DNA of 64,000 bases from Fructilactobacillus ixorae (GCF_024029915.1 NZ_CP097478.1:1178001-1242000); one strand, 5' to 3'. Shown: positions 8,207-17,008, counted from the stretch's first letter. The notes: generated by a model from the sequence alone, not told the origin. A program made the numbers and translations.

Positions 8207-9130
8207 ATGATTAAAACCGATAAAATCAACCAAAACATCGAATGGGTCCAGGTCACCGATTGCCTCCCCGTCGAGAAAAAAACTTTAAAGCAGGAGTATC
8301 ACCTTACCACCGAGATGCTCTACTACGCACTTGACCACCACGAACGGCCCCGTTTGGAATACTACGAAGATGAACAGTTATTGCTCATCATTTTTGACGT
8401 TGCCGAACCGACCCGCTTTAACGGTGACATTGCCGCCGAACCAATTGGGCTAATCGTGCGTGGCGATACCCTCTTTACCTTTACCGCTAACCAAACCAAC
8501 TTTGTTAATCCGCTGATTCGGTCAATCGTTGACAAGTTACCCCAGGTCCAGCGTGATAACGCCGCTCCGCTGGACATTGTGCTCAAAACCATGTACCAGC
8601 TCGCCATCCAATACTTCGATTACATTAACCACATCAACAGTATTCGGACGAGCATTCAGCGGAACTTACGGGGCCGGACTAACAAAGCGGCGATTAACCA
8701 ACTGCTAAACCTGCAAACCGACCTGGTCTACTTTTTAACTTCGCTCTCGGCTAACAACGATATGTTAACCATGTTTAAACGTAAGTTGGGTAAGACCCTA
8801 TCGGATAATGACAACGATGTGTTAGACGACGTCATCATCGAAATTCAACAGGGACTATCCATGGCGCAGATGGCAAACCAAGCGGCCCAACAGGTAGCCA
8901 ACGCTTATTCCAACCTGCTAGACAGTAACCTGAATACCACGATGAAATTTCTGACCGTCTTCTCAATCGTGCTGACGGTCCCCAACATTGTCTTTGGTTT
9001 TTACGGAGAAAACGTCAAGCTCCCGTTTATGGACAGTCCGATTGCCTGGCAACTCACAATTGTGATTACCGCCATTTTTGTGGTAATCGTGCTACTCATC
9101 ATGCGCTTTAGTGATTTCTTTAACCGATAA
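8207..9130 (+). CDS. CorA-family divalent cation channel, GMN motif altered
   Basis: 307 residues with the CorA design: a soluble N-terminal alpha/beta domain, a long helical region (about 130-245) and two C-terminal membrane helices (KFLTVFSIVLTVPNIVFGFY and WQLTIVITAIFVVIVLLIM) ending in basic/acidic FSDFFNR. CorA channels pass Mg2+, Co2+ or Ni2+. The loop that should hold the Gly-Met-Asn selectivity motif reads YGENVKLP, so Met is replaced by Glu. Monocistronic with its own terminator. Confidence 0.88.
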   Translation: MIKTDKINQNIEWVQVTDCLPVEKKTLKQEYHLTTEMLYYALDHHERPRLEYYEDEQLLLIIFDVAEPTRFNGDIAAEPIGLIVRGDTLFTFTANQTNFVNPLIRSIVDKLPQVQRDNAAPLDIVLKTMYQLAIQYFDYINHINSIRTSIQRNLRGRTNKAAINQLLNLQTDLVYFLTSLSANNDMLTMFKRKLGKTLSDNDNDVLDDVIIEIQQGLSMAQMANQAAQQVANAYSNLLDSNLNTTMKFLTVFSIVLTVPNIVFGFYGENVKLPFMDSPIAWQLTIVITAIFVVIVLLIMRFSDFFNR

Positions 9131-9141
9131 TTTCGTTCATC

Positions 9142-9178
9142 AAAAAGCACCGCTTGCTAACTAGCAGGCGGTGCTTTT
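9142..9178. terminator. Bidirectional terminator
   Basis: AAAAAGCACCGCTTGCT-AACT-AGCAGGCGGTGCTTTT between the convergent CorA-like and APC genes. Confidence 0.9.
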
Positions 9179-9183
9179 GCTAC

Positions 9184-10506
9184 TTAATTTTTTCGGTGTT
9201 GCCACTGATGCAGGTAATAAACCGGCACTCCCAGCAGGGTAAGACCTAAGCCCGCGAAGGCTAAGCCCGGTTGATTAATCAGGGTCGTTACGATAATAAA
9301 GAGCCCTCCCAGAATGGCGACCGCAGGAACCACCGGATACCACAGCACTCGATACGGCCGTTCCAAGTTTGGCTCGCGCTTCCGAAGAATGAAAACCGCC
9401 AGGAATAACAGGCAATTAAACAACCACATCACAAATACCAACATGTCGGTTAACACGTCAAAGCTCCCCAGGAAAATCATAATGATCGCAATTACTAGAA
9501 TGAACAAGCTGGCCACGAACGGTGCAGCTGCCCGGTTTAAGCGTTGAAAGGCGTGACTAAACGGTAGCAGATCTTGCTTGGCTAACGCGTACGGAATCCG
9601 GGACCCCGTCATCGTGTACCCGTTAATCGTGCCAAAGACCGATACCAAAATCCCAATCGTCACCAGTTTTCCACCCAGGTTTCCAAACAACTTCCCAGCT
9701 ACTTCAGCGGCCGTGTTGGGATTACCGGCGATTTGATTAATTGGCATGTTTTTCAAAAAGACCCAGTTAACCAGCACGTAAATTACCATGATAAAGGTCA
9801 GGCCGAGGACAACTGCCTTCGGAATGTCCCGCTTCGGATTTTTCATCTCCCCAGCGATGTCACCGACGTTGATCCACCCTTCGTAGGCAAACATGGTTGC
9901 GAGCAACCCGCCGGAAAAGGCCGTGACTACGTTTGCATGGTCTGTCGGGGTCATGGGAAAGAGGGTCACAGCAACGTGGCCCGGCATGAACAGTCCGACG
10001 ATCACGATTAAGAAAACCGGAATCAACTTAAAAATCAACGTCAGCGATTGCACGCTTCCACCGACCTTCGCTCCTAGCAGGTTCAAGCCGGTAATGGTGA
10101 CCACCACGACCAGGGCGATCGGCACCACCAGCGTCGTGGCCAGATGCAGTAAGATGACCACCTGGGTCGCAAAGATAATCGCTAACGCAGCCATGTTGGC
10201 TGGGACGTAAATCAACATTTCGGACCAACCCAACAAAAATCCACTTAAGGGACCGTAGGTATGGCGCATGTACTGCACACTTCCACCAGTTTCTGGGATT
10301 GCTGCCCCTAATTCTGCCACCGTCAGACCACCACAAATCGTAAGGATTCCCGCTACAACCCATGCTAACAAGGTCAGACTCACCGAGTGAGTGGCGGCGG
10401 TCACACTCGCAATTTTAAAAAACACCCCGCCCCCAATCACGGTTCCCATCACTAGGGCGAGCGCGGTAAACGGTCCAATGCTACGTTTTAACTTTTGTTC
10501 TGTCAT
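9184..10506 (-). CDS. APC-superfamily amino-acid permease (LAT/SteT-like)
   Basis: 440 residues with about 12 membrane helices. The opening GPFTALALVMGTVIGGGVFFK (helix 1 with the GxG amino-acid backbone site) and AAIPETGGSVQYMRHTYGPLSGFLLGW are typical of the L-type/SteT serine-threonine exchanger branch of the APC superfamily. Start ATG 10506 has AAGGAG at the right distance. The transcript begins with a leader ORF and attenuator-like hairpins (10535-10787), so expression probably depends on aminoacyl-tRNA supply. Substrate not determined; the leader codons (Met, Ser, Trp) are the only local hint. Confidence 0.88.
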   Translation of the reverse strand: MTEQKLKRSIGPFTALALVMGTVIGGGVFFKIASVTAATHSVSLTLLAWVVAGILTICGGLTVAELGAAIPETGGSVQYMRHTYGPLSGFLLGWSEMLIYVPANMAALAIIFATQVVILLHLATTLVVPIALVVVVTITGLNLLGAKVGGSVQSLTLIFKLIPVFLIVIVGLFMPGHVAVTLFPMTPTDHANVVTAFSGGLLATMFAYEGWINVGDIAGEMKNPKRDIPKAVVLGLTFIMVIYVLVNWVFLKNMPINQIAGNPNTAAEVAGKLFGNLGGKLVTIGILVSVFGTINGYTMTGSRIPYALAKQDLLPFSHAFQRLNRAAAPFVASLFILVIAIIMIFLGSFDVLTDMLVFVMWLFNCLLFLAVFILRKREPNLERPYRVLWYPVVPAVAILGGLFIIVTTLINQPGLAFAGLGLTLLGVPVYYLHQWQHRKN

Positions 10507-10534
10507 AATTTCTCGCTCCTTACTCCTGCTTACT

Positions 10535-10571
10535 AAAAAGGTCCTGGTTAGTAAATTACTAACCAGGACCC
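10535..10571 (-). terminator. Attenuator terminator before the APC permease
   Basis: Perfect 14-bp stem GGTCCTGGTTAGTA / TACTAACCAGGACC followed on the minus strand by TTTTT, 29 nt upstream of the permease start and downstream of the leader ORF. Its 5' arm can instead pair with 10610-10623. Confidence 0.85.
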
Positions 10572-10787
10572 TTACTTAACTAGTCGTAGGAAGGCTTCGC
10601 ACAACTGATGGCCCGGTTAGTAACTTCGTGAGTAGCTAACTAGGCATCCCAAACTAACCTTACTTAGCGCCACGCGTTCCAAGTAGAGTTAGAGGAGGAC
10701 ATCAATTTCATCATCATTTTTGTCATGCTGACCGTTCCTTTCTAATTTGATACTTCTGATTAAACCATCATTTCCCGCGGGTGTCAA
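10572..10787 (-). promoter_or_regulatory. Leader region with promoter and alternative RNA pairings (APC permease)
   Basis: Promoter TTGACA (10787-10782), 17-nt spacer, TTTAAT (10764-10759). After the leader ORF the RNA has GGTTAGT (10659-10653) that can pair with ACTAACC inside 10610-10623; that same segment, TTACTAACCGGGCC, is also complementary to the 5' arm of the terminator (10570-10556). This gives the 1:2, 2:3, 3:4 choice of a classical attenuator. No T-box consensus is seen. Confidence 0.7.
10664..10726 (-). CDS. Attenuator leader peptide, 20 aa
   Basis: ATG at 10726 with AAAGGA ten bases upstream; codes for MTKMMMKLM then SSSNST and ends WNAWR before TAA. It has runs of Met and Ser codons and two Trp codons, the second two codons before the stop. 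With a stalled ribosome protecting about 13 nt ahead of its A site, only a stall at the last Trp or Arg codon would cover the first pairing segment (10659-10653). Whether Trp, Ser or Met is sensed is open. Confidence 0.65.
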   Translation of the reverse strand: MTKMMMKLMSSSNSTWNAWR

Positions 10788-10841
10788 TCCCTAGCCTGTG
10801 GTTGCCCTTAATTGTTTCCAACAAAAATCAGCCAACGAGGG

Positions 10842-10871
10842 TTGGCAACTCCAATTAACTTATGCTATACT
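10842..10871 (+). promoter_or_regulatory. tRNA-Lys promoter
   Basis: TTGGCA (10842-10847), 18-nt spacer, TATACT (10866-10871), 16 nt before the mature tRNA 5' end. Confidence 0.75.
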
Positions 10872-10887
10872 AAACCCATATTGTGAT

Positions 10888-10960
10888 GAGCGGCTAGCTC
10901 AACTGTTAGAGCAACGAATTCTTTATTCGTGAGATTGGGGTTCAAGTCCTTGGCCGCTCA
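10888..10960 (+). tRNA. tRNA-Lys (anticodon CTT)
   Basis: Cloverleaf read by hand: acceptor GAGCGGC/GCCGCTC with discriminator A, D stem GCTC/GAGC, anticodon stem ACGAA/TTCGT around the loop TTCTTTA (anticodon CTT, reads AAG), T arm TGGGG-TTCAAGT-CCTTG with G-U pairs. The 3' CCA is not encoded. It is a single gene with its own promoter and terminator. Confidence 0.93.
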
Positions 10961-10970
10961 TAATAACGAA

Positions 10971-11000
10971 GAACAGCAGTTTGCTGTTCTTTTTCTTTTC
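10971..11000 (+). terminator. tRNA-Lys terminator
   Basis: GAACAGCA-GTT-TGCTGTTC followed by TTTTCTTTT. Confidence 0.88.
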
Positions 11001-11002
11001 CT

Positions 11003-11038
11003 AAAAAAGCCAGCTTCCTCATTGAAAGCTGGCTTTTT
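11003..11038. terminator. Terminator of the MerR-phosphatase unit
   Basis: AAAAAAGCCAGCTTTC-like stem AAAGCCAGCTT / AAGCTGGCTTT with T-runs on both sides; lies 19 nt after the MerR-type gene stop. Confidence 0.85.
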
Positions 11039-11056
11039 GCTTGTTAAAGTAGCCCC

Positions 11057-11515
11057 CTACTCAACTTGCTGGGGTTGCTCATTAACGTCACTAACTGTAT
11101 AGACAATCTCTTGCTGGTCATCCAAATAGCCGTAGAGGCGCTTAGTGTGGGACCGGTCAAAGTAACCCATATCAATCATGGTATGTCCGTCTTTTTGCAC
11201 TAATCCATGGTGCATTTTCAAGATAAACGCATAGGTTGACCGCACAATTTGCATGTGATGCTGGGCCTTTTCAAAGGCCGTTCCTAATGAATGATCCTGG
11301 TCGAGATAAAATTTAATGAGCTTTACCATCATGAAGTTTTCGTGGTTAAACACCCGTGAGGCCATTTTTTCATCGCGTTCGCTGTGAATGTAACCCTTCT
11401 GCTCCCAGTACCGGAGCTGACGGGGAGAAACATCCGTCATCTTGCTTACTTCGCCAATCCGGAAGATGTAGTTATTCTCGTTGCACGTTTGAAAAAAAGC
11501 AGCGTGATCTACCAA
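11057..11515 (-). CDS. MerR-family transcriptional regulator
   Basis: 152 residues with an N-terminal winged helix-turn-helix IFRIGEVSKMTDVSPRQLRYWEQKGYI (about 17-43), characteristic of MerR proteins, then a helical region and a C-terminal part without Cys clusters, so it is probably not a metal sensor. The start is TTG at 11515 with GGGAGG seven bases upstream. It follows a histidine phosphatase gene by 12 nt and is likely co-transcribed. Target genes unknown. Confidence 0.85.
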   Translation of the reverse strand: MVDHAAFFQTCNENNYIFRIGEVSKMTDVSPRQLRYWEQKGYIHSERDEKMASRVFNHENFMMVKLIKFYLDQDHSLGTAFEKAQHHMQIVRSTYAFILKMHHGLVQKDGHTMIDMGYFDRSHTKRLYGYLDDQQEIVYTVSDVNEQPQQVE

Positions 11516-11527
11516 GCTCAGTCCTCC

Positions 11528-12187
11528 CTACTTATTATAATCAGTTACCGTAAAGTGGTCCCCGTCGACCGCTAGTTTTGTAATGCTACCATTGGCAGGG
11601 CGCGTGCGCAAATCATACTGGCCTGGTTGTTGAAACCGATCAACCAAACTCAACAGTGTGTTGCCATGACTGACGAGTAAGACGCGATCACCGTCCTCAA
11701 TGGCAGGATTTTGGGTGATTAAATTCAGTCCCTTTTGCAACCGTTCCCAATATTCAGCGGCGTTTTCCGCCAGGTGGAACGGGTCAGCTTCCTTGAGAAA
11801 ATCCTTTGCCGCGTTCATGTCGTATTGCGCAATAATCTCTGCAAACGTCTTGGCACCATGAGGAGCTCCTGCTTGATACCAGACTTCGTCCATGTTCAGA
11901 CCTTCAAAGTAACCATAGAACTCCTCTCGAAAGAACGGTGACACCATCGGGGTAATGGAATTAAAGGTTTCGTTTTGATCAAAAATTAACGACATCGTCT
12001 TTTGGGCGCGGGTTAAGTCACTGCAGTAGGCTGCTTTGAACTTAATGTCTTTCAAGCGCTTCCCCGTCACAACGGCATCGTTAATCCCCGTTTCCGTTAA
12101 CGGGGAGTTACTCCAACCCTGTAACTTGTTAAAGACGTTATAATACGTTTGCCCGTGGCGCACTAAATATAAGGTGAACTTAGCCAT
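11528..12187 (-). CDS. Histidine phosphatase family protein (phosphoglycerate mutase-like)
   Basis: 219 residues with the phosphohistidine motif LVRHGQTYYNVFNKLQGW at the N terminus, a catalytic-acid region REEFYGYFEG and the second His in LLVSHGNTLLSL. The family includes cofactor-dependent phosphoglycerate mutases and broad phosphatases; the FYGYFEG segment and insertions suggest a phosphatase rather than the glycolytic GpmA. First gene of a two-gene unit with the MerR regulator. Confidence 0.88.
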   Translation of the reverse strand: MAKFTLYLVRHGQTYYNVFNKLQGWSNSPLTETGINDAVVTGKRLKDIKFKAAYCSDLTRAQKTMSLIFDQNETFNSITPMVSPFFREEFYGYFEGLNMDEVWYQAGAPHGAKTFAEIIAQYDMNAAKDFLKEADPFHLAENAAEYWERLQKGLNLITQNPAIEDGDRVLLVSHGNTLLSLVDRFQQPGQYDLRTRPANGSITKLAVDGDHFTVTDYNK

Positions 12188-12334
12188 TTTTAGTCATCTT
12201 CTTTCTTATTTAATTTAGTATACCACGCTCCCTGGCACTTCGGTATTCTTATACTTTCCTTAGTGTTTTTTGCTTTCAAAGTCTGCTATCATTAAAGTTA
12301 TGATTAACGAATTCATATGAAGGGAACCTTACCT

Positions 12335-14476
12335 TTGAAAATCATCAAACAGACCCTAGCCAAGGTTAATACCCGAGTGGGCTTTTTCGGCTTTTTAGTG
12401 GGCTGTTTTTGGCTCAAAACAATTTACGCCTACTTTGCCGATTTTGCGCTGGGAACCGAAGGCATGTTGCAATTTTTGCTGCTCTTTTTAAACCCCATCG
12501 CCACCACCATCTTAATTTTCGGGCTGGCTTTTTACTTTAAACCGGCAAAGCTATTTTATCCTGCAATCATGCTCCTCGATATCATTGATACCGTGTTACT
12601 GTACTTAAACGTCATTTACTTCCGAGAATTTACCGACTTTATGACCGTGTCAACCATGACCGGGTATTCAAAGGTCGATCAGGGCTTGAGCGGGGCCTCG
12701 CTTGCCCTGACGATGCCCCACGACGTCTTCTACTGGCTAGACATCGTTGTCGTTATCTTCTTGCTGTTATTCCGGGTCATTAAGGTTGATCGGCGGGCGC
12801 TGACCAATCGGTTTGCCTTTGCGGTCTTTTCAATGGGTGCGCTATGTTTAACCTTCAACATTGCGTTGGCCGACATGGATCGTCCCCAACTGTTAACCCG
12901 AGCCTTTGATCGTAACTACCTGGTGAAATACCTCGGTTTGGACGTGTTTACAGCGTATGACGCCTTTCAAACCCACCAGTCCAACGAGCTTCGTTCTCAA
13001 GCAAACAAATCAGAAATTTACAACGTGAAGGCCTTTACGGATGCCCACTACGCCGAGCCTAATCCCCAGATGTTTGGCTCCTTAAAGGGGAAAAACGTGG
13101 TTGTCATCCATCTGGAGAGTTTCCAACAGTTCCTGATTAACAAAAAGATCAATGGCAAAGAGGTTACGCCGTTTTTGAATCAGATTTACAATAGTAATCA
13201 TACCTATGCCTTTGATAATTTCTTCCATCAGGTCGGCCAGGGCAAAACTTCTGACGCCGAAAACATGCTAGAAACCAGTACCTACGGGTTACCACAGGGC
13301 TCCCTGTTTGCCCAACTCGGCAGTGACAACACCTTCCAGGGGGCACCCGCGATTCTAGGACAGGACGGCTACAGTTCGGCCGTTTTCCACGGGAACGTTG
13401 CGAGCTTCTGGAATCGGAACAACACCTATAAGAACCTCGGTTATCAATACTTCTTTGATGCCAGTTATTACGATACGACCGGGGATAAGGCCACCGGATA
13501 CGGACTAAAGGATAAACTCCTCTTTAAGGATTCCATCAAGTACCTCCAGCGCCTACAACAGCCGTTTTATGCGAAGTACATTACCGTTACCAATCACTTC
13601 CCCTACCAGCTGGATGATGAAGACACGAAGGATAGCAAGCTCAAGGCGCCTGATACCGATGATAGTGCGGTTAACAACTACTTTGTGACCGCTCATTATC
13701 TCGATCAATCCGTCAAGGAATTCTACGACTACCTCAATCAAACCGGGTTAGCCAAGAACACCGTGGTCGTCCTCTACGGGGACCACTACGGACTATCCAA
13801 CTCGGAGAATCCGACCCTAGCTCCGTTGCTTGGAAAGAGTGAAGCCAAGTGGAACGCCTTTGACAACGCCCAGTTACAGCGGGTTCCGTTCATGATTAAT
13901 TCACCTGCCATCAACAACGGCTATGTTGATCATACGTACGGGGGCGAAATTGACGTCTTACCAACCTTGATGCACCTCTTGGGCATTAATTCCAAGGAAT
14001 ACATCCAGTTTGGAACGGACTTGTTCTCAAGCAAGCACGACCAGGTCGTGGCCTTTCGAAATAAAGATTGGGTCTCCCCTGAATACACTTCAATTGATGG
14101 CACGATTTATAACTCCAAGACGGGGAAAGTTATCCATCCGAACGCTAAACTCAAGAAGGAATTGGAGGCCATCCAGCAGAAGGTGGACACTGAATTAGCG
14201 CTTTCCGATACGCTCAACCAGCAAAACCTGTTGCAGTTCTATCACCCCGCTGGCTTTAAAAAGGTTAATCCAGCGAAGTTTAACTACTCCAACGGGTTGA
14301 GTCACGAGAAACGGACGGAAAACCAACTTGGGGATAAATCAAAGAGTCTCTTTGATACTAATGGTCATCAGGATACGACGAAACTGTACAAGACGGATGC
14401 TCCGGAAGCAAACGAACCACGCAGTGACTCCAGTCGTATTCAAATTCAAAATCCGGATTCCAATCAGGAAAAATAA
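12335..14476 (+). CDS. ltaS: Lipoteichoic acid synthase-like sulfatase-family enzyme
   Basis: About 713 residues. Five N-terminal membrane helices (to about residue 180) are followed by an extracellular sulfatase-fold domain with HLESFQQF (metal ligand Glu), QVGQGKTSDAE (catalytic Thr nucleophile) and LYGDHYGLS (Asp-His metal site). LtaS polymerises glycerol phosphate from phosphatidylglycerol on the outer face of the membrane. An ATG at 12317 has no ribosome site, while TTG at 12335 follows AAGGGA by nine bases, so the TTG start is preferred. The C-terminal 60 residues are hydrophilic and low in complexity. Monocistronic. Confidence 0.92.
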   Translation: MKIIKQTLAKVNTRVGFFGFLVGCFWLKTIYAYFADFALGTEGMLQFLLLFLNPIATTILIFGLAFYFKPAKLFYPAIMLLDIIDTVLLYLNVIYFREFTDFMTVSTMTGYSKVDQGLSGASLALTMPHDVFYWLDIVVVIFLLLFRVIKVDRRALTNRFAFAVFSMGALCLTFNIALADMDRPQLLTRAFDRNYLVKYLGLDVFTAYDAFQTHQSNELRSQANKSEIYNVKAFTDAHYAEPNPQMFGSLKGKNVVVIHLESFQQFLINKKINGKEVTPFLNQIYNSNHTYAFDNFFHQVGQGKTSDAENMLETSTYGLPQGSLFAQLGSDNTFQGAPAILGQDGYSSAVFHGNVASFWNRNNTYKNLGYQYFFDASYYDTTGDKATGYGLKDKLLFKDSIKYLQRLQQPFYAKYITVTNHFPYQLDDEDTKDSKLKAPDTDDSAVNNYFVTAHYLDQSVKEFYDYLNQTGLAKNTVVVLYGDHYGLSNSENPTLAPLLGKSEAKWNAFDNAQLQRVPFMINSPAINNGYVDHTYGGEIDVLPTLMHLLGINSKEYIQFGTDLFSSKHDQVVAFRNKDWVSPEYTSIDGTIYNSKTGKVIHPNAKLKKELEAIQQKVDTELALSDTLNQQNLLQFYHPAGFKKVNPAKFNYSNGLSHEKRTENQLGDKSKSLFDTNGHQDTTKLYKTDAPEANEPRSDSSRIQIQNPDSNQEK

Positions 14477-14488
14477 AATCGCTTAACT

Positions 14489-14521
14489 AAAAGCCCCACC
14501 TGCAAATGTAGGTGGGGCTTT
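14489..14521. terminator. Bidirectional terminator
   Basis: AAAAGCCCCACCTGC-AAA-TGTAGGTGGGGCTTT between the convergent ltaS and DUF1054 genes. Confidence 0.9.
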
Positions 14522-14534
14522 GTGCTTAGCGCAC

Positions 14535-15134
14535 TTATTTCGTTATTAACTGTTCGTACAACGGGAGCAACCTTTTCAAAGCCACTTGGAGCGTGTCATT
14601 AATGCTCGGTGTCCCTAAGCGGGGATCCCCGCGGTGCACCTCGATGCCCACTAAGACCTCGGCCGCTTTGACCGTTTGAAAGCGGGTCACAAGCTCTGGA
14701 TACGTTGCTATAGGCTGGACTTCGGGTTCCATGTGATTACCGCTCAACACAAAGTCCGCGGGTAACTGGGCAACCAGCGGCGTAAGGTCCATAAGCTTGG
14801 GCGTAATCGTGGCCGTTTGGCGGGGCTTCATGTTGCTTTCCACCGCTAGGTACAGGTACAAGCGATCAGCCCACAGGCCTAATTCAAAGTGCGGGAGCAT
14901 TTTATAGCCCCGCTTGTTAGTTGAAAACGCAATCCACGTATTCTCCGGTGGGTTGGTTGTGCGCATCCGATGCTGCGCCACGTGGGCGTACCACGTTTCC
15001 CCCGTGCCGGCCAGAATGGTCAGGAGCGCGGGCGCGACCTGTTCAAACTTCGGATCCAGTTCGCTGCGAATTTTCGCCATCCGGCCTGTTAACGTCGGCT
15101 CAGCGAACACCTCAAAATCATTATCAGTAAACAT
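14535..15134 (-). CDS. DUF1054 (YktB/UPF0637) family protein
   Basis: 199-residue soluble protein that matches the DUF1054 family by its opening FTDNDFEVFAEPTLTGRMAKIRSELDPKF and the PHFELGLWADRLYLYLAVESN stretch. Members are widespread in Bacilli; the function is unknown. RBS AAGG precedes ATG 15134. It follows the ferredoxin-NADP reductase gene by 16 nt in the same direction and may share its transcript. Confidence 0.88.
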   Translation of the reverse strand: MFTDNDFEVFAEPTLTGRMAKIRSELDPKFEQVAPALLTILAGTGETWYAHVAQHRMRTTNPPENTWIAFSTNKRGYKMLPHFELGLWADRLYLYLAVESNMKPRQTATITPKLMDLTPLVAQLPADFVLSGNHMEPEVQPIATYPELVTRFQTVKAAEVLVGIEVHRGDPRLGTPSINDTLQVALKRLLPLYEQLITK

Positions 15135-15150
15135 TCTGAACCTTGCCTTT

Positions 15151-16146
15151 CTAACGTTTTAAGGCCGTACTGTGAATTGGGAGCCGGCGGTCTGGATACA
15201 GTCGTTTCATAATGGTGTTAACGGCCACGGGAGCTTCCCCAAAGCCGGTCGCAATCAAGGTATCCTTCCCCGGATAAATCGCCTGATCTCCAATGCAGAA
15301 CAGCAACGGTTCACTGGTTTCTAATTCCTGGTTCACTTGTACTAACCGGTGGTCGAGCTTCGGCTGTAACTCCCAGCTCTGTAAATCCTTGTTATTGGCA
15401 ATAAAACCGTAGTTAACGACCACATCATCAACCGTCAGGTCAATCAGATCATCATCCGTTTTGAGCCGTTTTGCTTCAACCTGAACGCGGTCGTCCGCCG
15501 TTTCCGTTAGCTTCTGGATTAAATAGGGCGTTACAATCTGAACCGAGGACGCCTCTAGCTTTTTGACCATCTTCTCCAGACCCCGGAATTCATTGCGCCG
15601 GTGAATCAAGGTCACTTGGTGAGCAACTGGTTCTAACATCAGCGCCATATCAACGGCCGAATCGCCCCCACCAGCGACTAACACGTCGTGGTTTGCAAAG
15701 CGCTGCAAGTCCGAGATGCCATAAAAGAGGTGCTTGCCCGTTTCCGCCTCCGCGTTTTCCGCCCGGAGTTCCCGGGGCTTAAACGAGCCATTTCCGGCTG
15801 CAAGGAGTACCGCCCGGCTCCGCGTCGTCCCCTGCGTCGTTTCAATCGTAAAGTAGTCAGCGCCACGCGTTACGTTCGTCACCTTGGTCTTTAAGTGGCG
15901 TTCCACCTCGGGTACCGTATCCAGTTGGTCCTGTAGATTCTGAATTAACTGGCGCCCACTCACGCCGGCAAACCCGGCCACGTCTAAAATTTGCTTTTCG
16001 GGATACAGAGCGGCCACTTGGCCGCCGAGCTGTTCCAAGCTTTCAATAATTTGCACCTTGGCTTCCCGCAGGCCGGCGTAAAAACCGGCAAACATTCCAA
16101 CGGGTCCCCCGCCAATAATTGTGATATCATATACATCGTTAGTCAT
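15151..16146 (-). CDS. Ferredoxin/flavodoxin--NADP+ reductase, thioredoxin-reductase-like
   Basis: 331 residues. Rossmann FAD motif DITIIGGGPVGMFAGFYAG at the N terminus, NAD(P) motif VLVAGGGDSAVDMALML around residue 155, and the C-terminal FAD contact IATGFGEAPVAVN. There is no CxxC in the NADPH domain, which separates the YumC-type FNR from true thioredoxin reductase. It moves electrons between NADPH and ferredoxin or flavodoxin. The ATG at 16146 has AGGG at good spacing; the longer frame to 16203 would overlap the divergent gene. Confidence 0.92.
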   Translation of the reverse strand: MTNDVYDITIIGGGPVGMFAGFYAGLREAKVQIIESLEQLGGQVAALYPEKQILDVAGFAGVSGRQLIQNLQDQLDTVPEVERHLKTKVTNVTRGADYFTIETTQGTTRSRAVLLAAGNGSFKPRELRAENAEAETGKHLFYGISDLQRFANHDVLVAGGGDSAVDMALMLEPVAHQVTLIHRRNEFRGLEKMVKKLEASSVQIVTPYLIQKLTETADDRVQVEAKRLKTDDDLIDLTVDDVVVNYGFIANNKDLQSWELQPKLDHRLVQVNQELETSEPLLFCIGDQAIYPGKDTLIATGFGEAPVAVNTIMKRLYPDRRLPIHSTALKR

Positions 16147-16194
16147 TTTCATCAACCCTAATCTAAATTTATTTACAAAGGAAATTTTAACATT

Positions 16195-16959
16195 ATGAAA
16201 CACAAGAAGACATTTATTTTCCTCATTTTTTTACTGGTGGTGGCCACTGGCTTTGGTGGTTGGTGGTACAACACCCAAAAAGCTTCCAATTATCACGTCA
16301 AACAAGGGCGCACCGCAACGGTCTTTATTCCTGGGCTCGGTGGAAACTTCATCACCTCCGACTACATGGTCTCTTCGTGGGATAACAATGGCGCGGCCAC
16401 CAAGGCCTTACAAGTATACGTCAAGGATAACGGAAAGGTAAGCACCGTTAAGAAGTTTAACAAGATTGGTAAAAACAATCCCGTCATCCAAGCAAACTTC
16501 CAAACAAACAATAAGCCTGGCTTTGAAGCGAAACGGATGCCCCAGTTAATGGCTTACCTCCGCAAGGAATACGGCATTAAACGGGTCAACTTAATCGGCC
16601 ACTCCTCGGGTGGAGAAATCATTTACGACTACCTGACCCGGTACCGCAAGGTGCCTGATCAACCACAAGTCGAACACTTCGTCTCAATGGCCAATACCTA
16701 TCCCCTCAAAGATCCAAAGTACATTAACAACCTGCCCAAGAACCTCCAGATCTTGAATTTCTGTGGGAACGTCAGCAACACCGGTAGTGACGGTTTAATC
16801 CCGGTTAGAGACGTGGTTAAAATGAAAGAGCTGGTTAAGGGACACGTCAAGAGTTACAAGCTCTACGTTTATAATGGTGATCCCCAACAAGCGCAACATT
16901 CGATGTTGCACGAAAACCCCGAAGTCAATAAAATTATCGCGGAATACCTCTTTAATTAA
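16195..16959 (+). CDS. DUF915 alpha/beta hydrolase, secreted or membrane-anchored
   Basis: 254 residues: an N-terminal membrane/signal segment (TFIFLIFLLVVATGFGGWW), then an alpha/beta hydrolase domain with FIPGLGGNF (oxyanion region), nucleophile elbow LIGHSSGGEI, and a late His in QHSMLHENP. DUF915 proteins are common extracytoplasmic esterase-like proteins of lactobacilli with unknown substrates. RBS AAAGGA is upstream. Divergent from the FNR gene with about 48 nt between starts. Confidence 0.87.
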   Translation: MKHKKTFIFLIFLLVVATGFGGWWYNTQKASNYHVKQGRTATVFIPGLGGNFITSDYMVSSWDNNGAATKALQVYVKDNGKVSTVKKFNKIGKNNPVIQANFQTNNKPGFEAKRMPQLMAYLRKEYGIKRVNLIGHSSGGEIIYDYLTRYRKVPDQPQVEHFVSMANTYPLKDPKYINNLPKNLQILNFCGNVSNTGSDGLIPVRDVVKMKELVKGHVKSYKLYVYNGDPQQAQHSMLHENPEVNKIIAEYLFN

Positions 16960-16973
16960 CGAAACTTCCAAAG

Positions 16974-17008
16974 AAAAAAAGCAGTTATCGCCGATAACTG
17001 CTTTTTTG
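16974..17008. terminator. Terminator after the DUF915 gene
   Basis: AAAGCAGTTATC-GCC-GATAACTGCTTTTTT, with an A-run on the other side. Confidence 0.9.

Noticed and set aside
10507..10760. T-box riboswitch upstream of the APC permease
   Set aside because: No AGGGTGGNACCGCG-type sequence or stem I features; instead a translated leader and three-segment switch are present.
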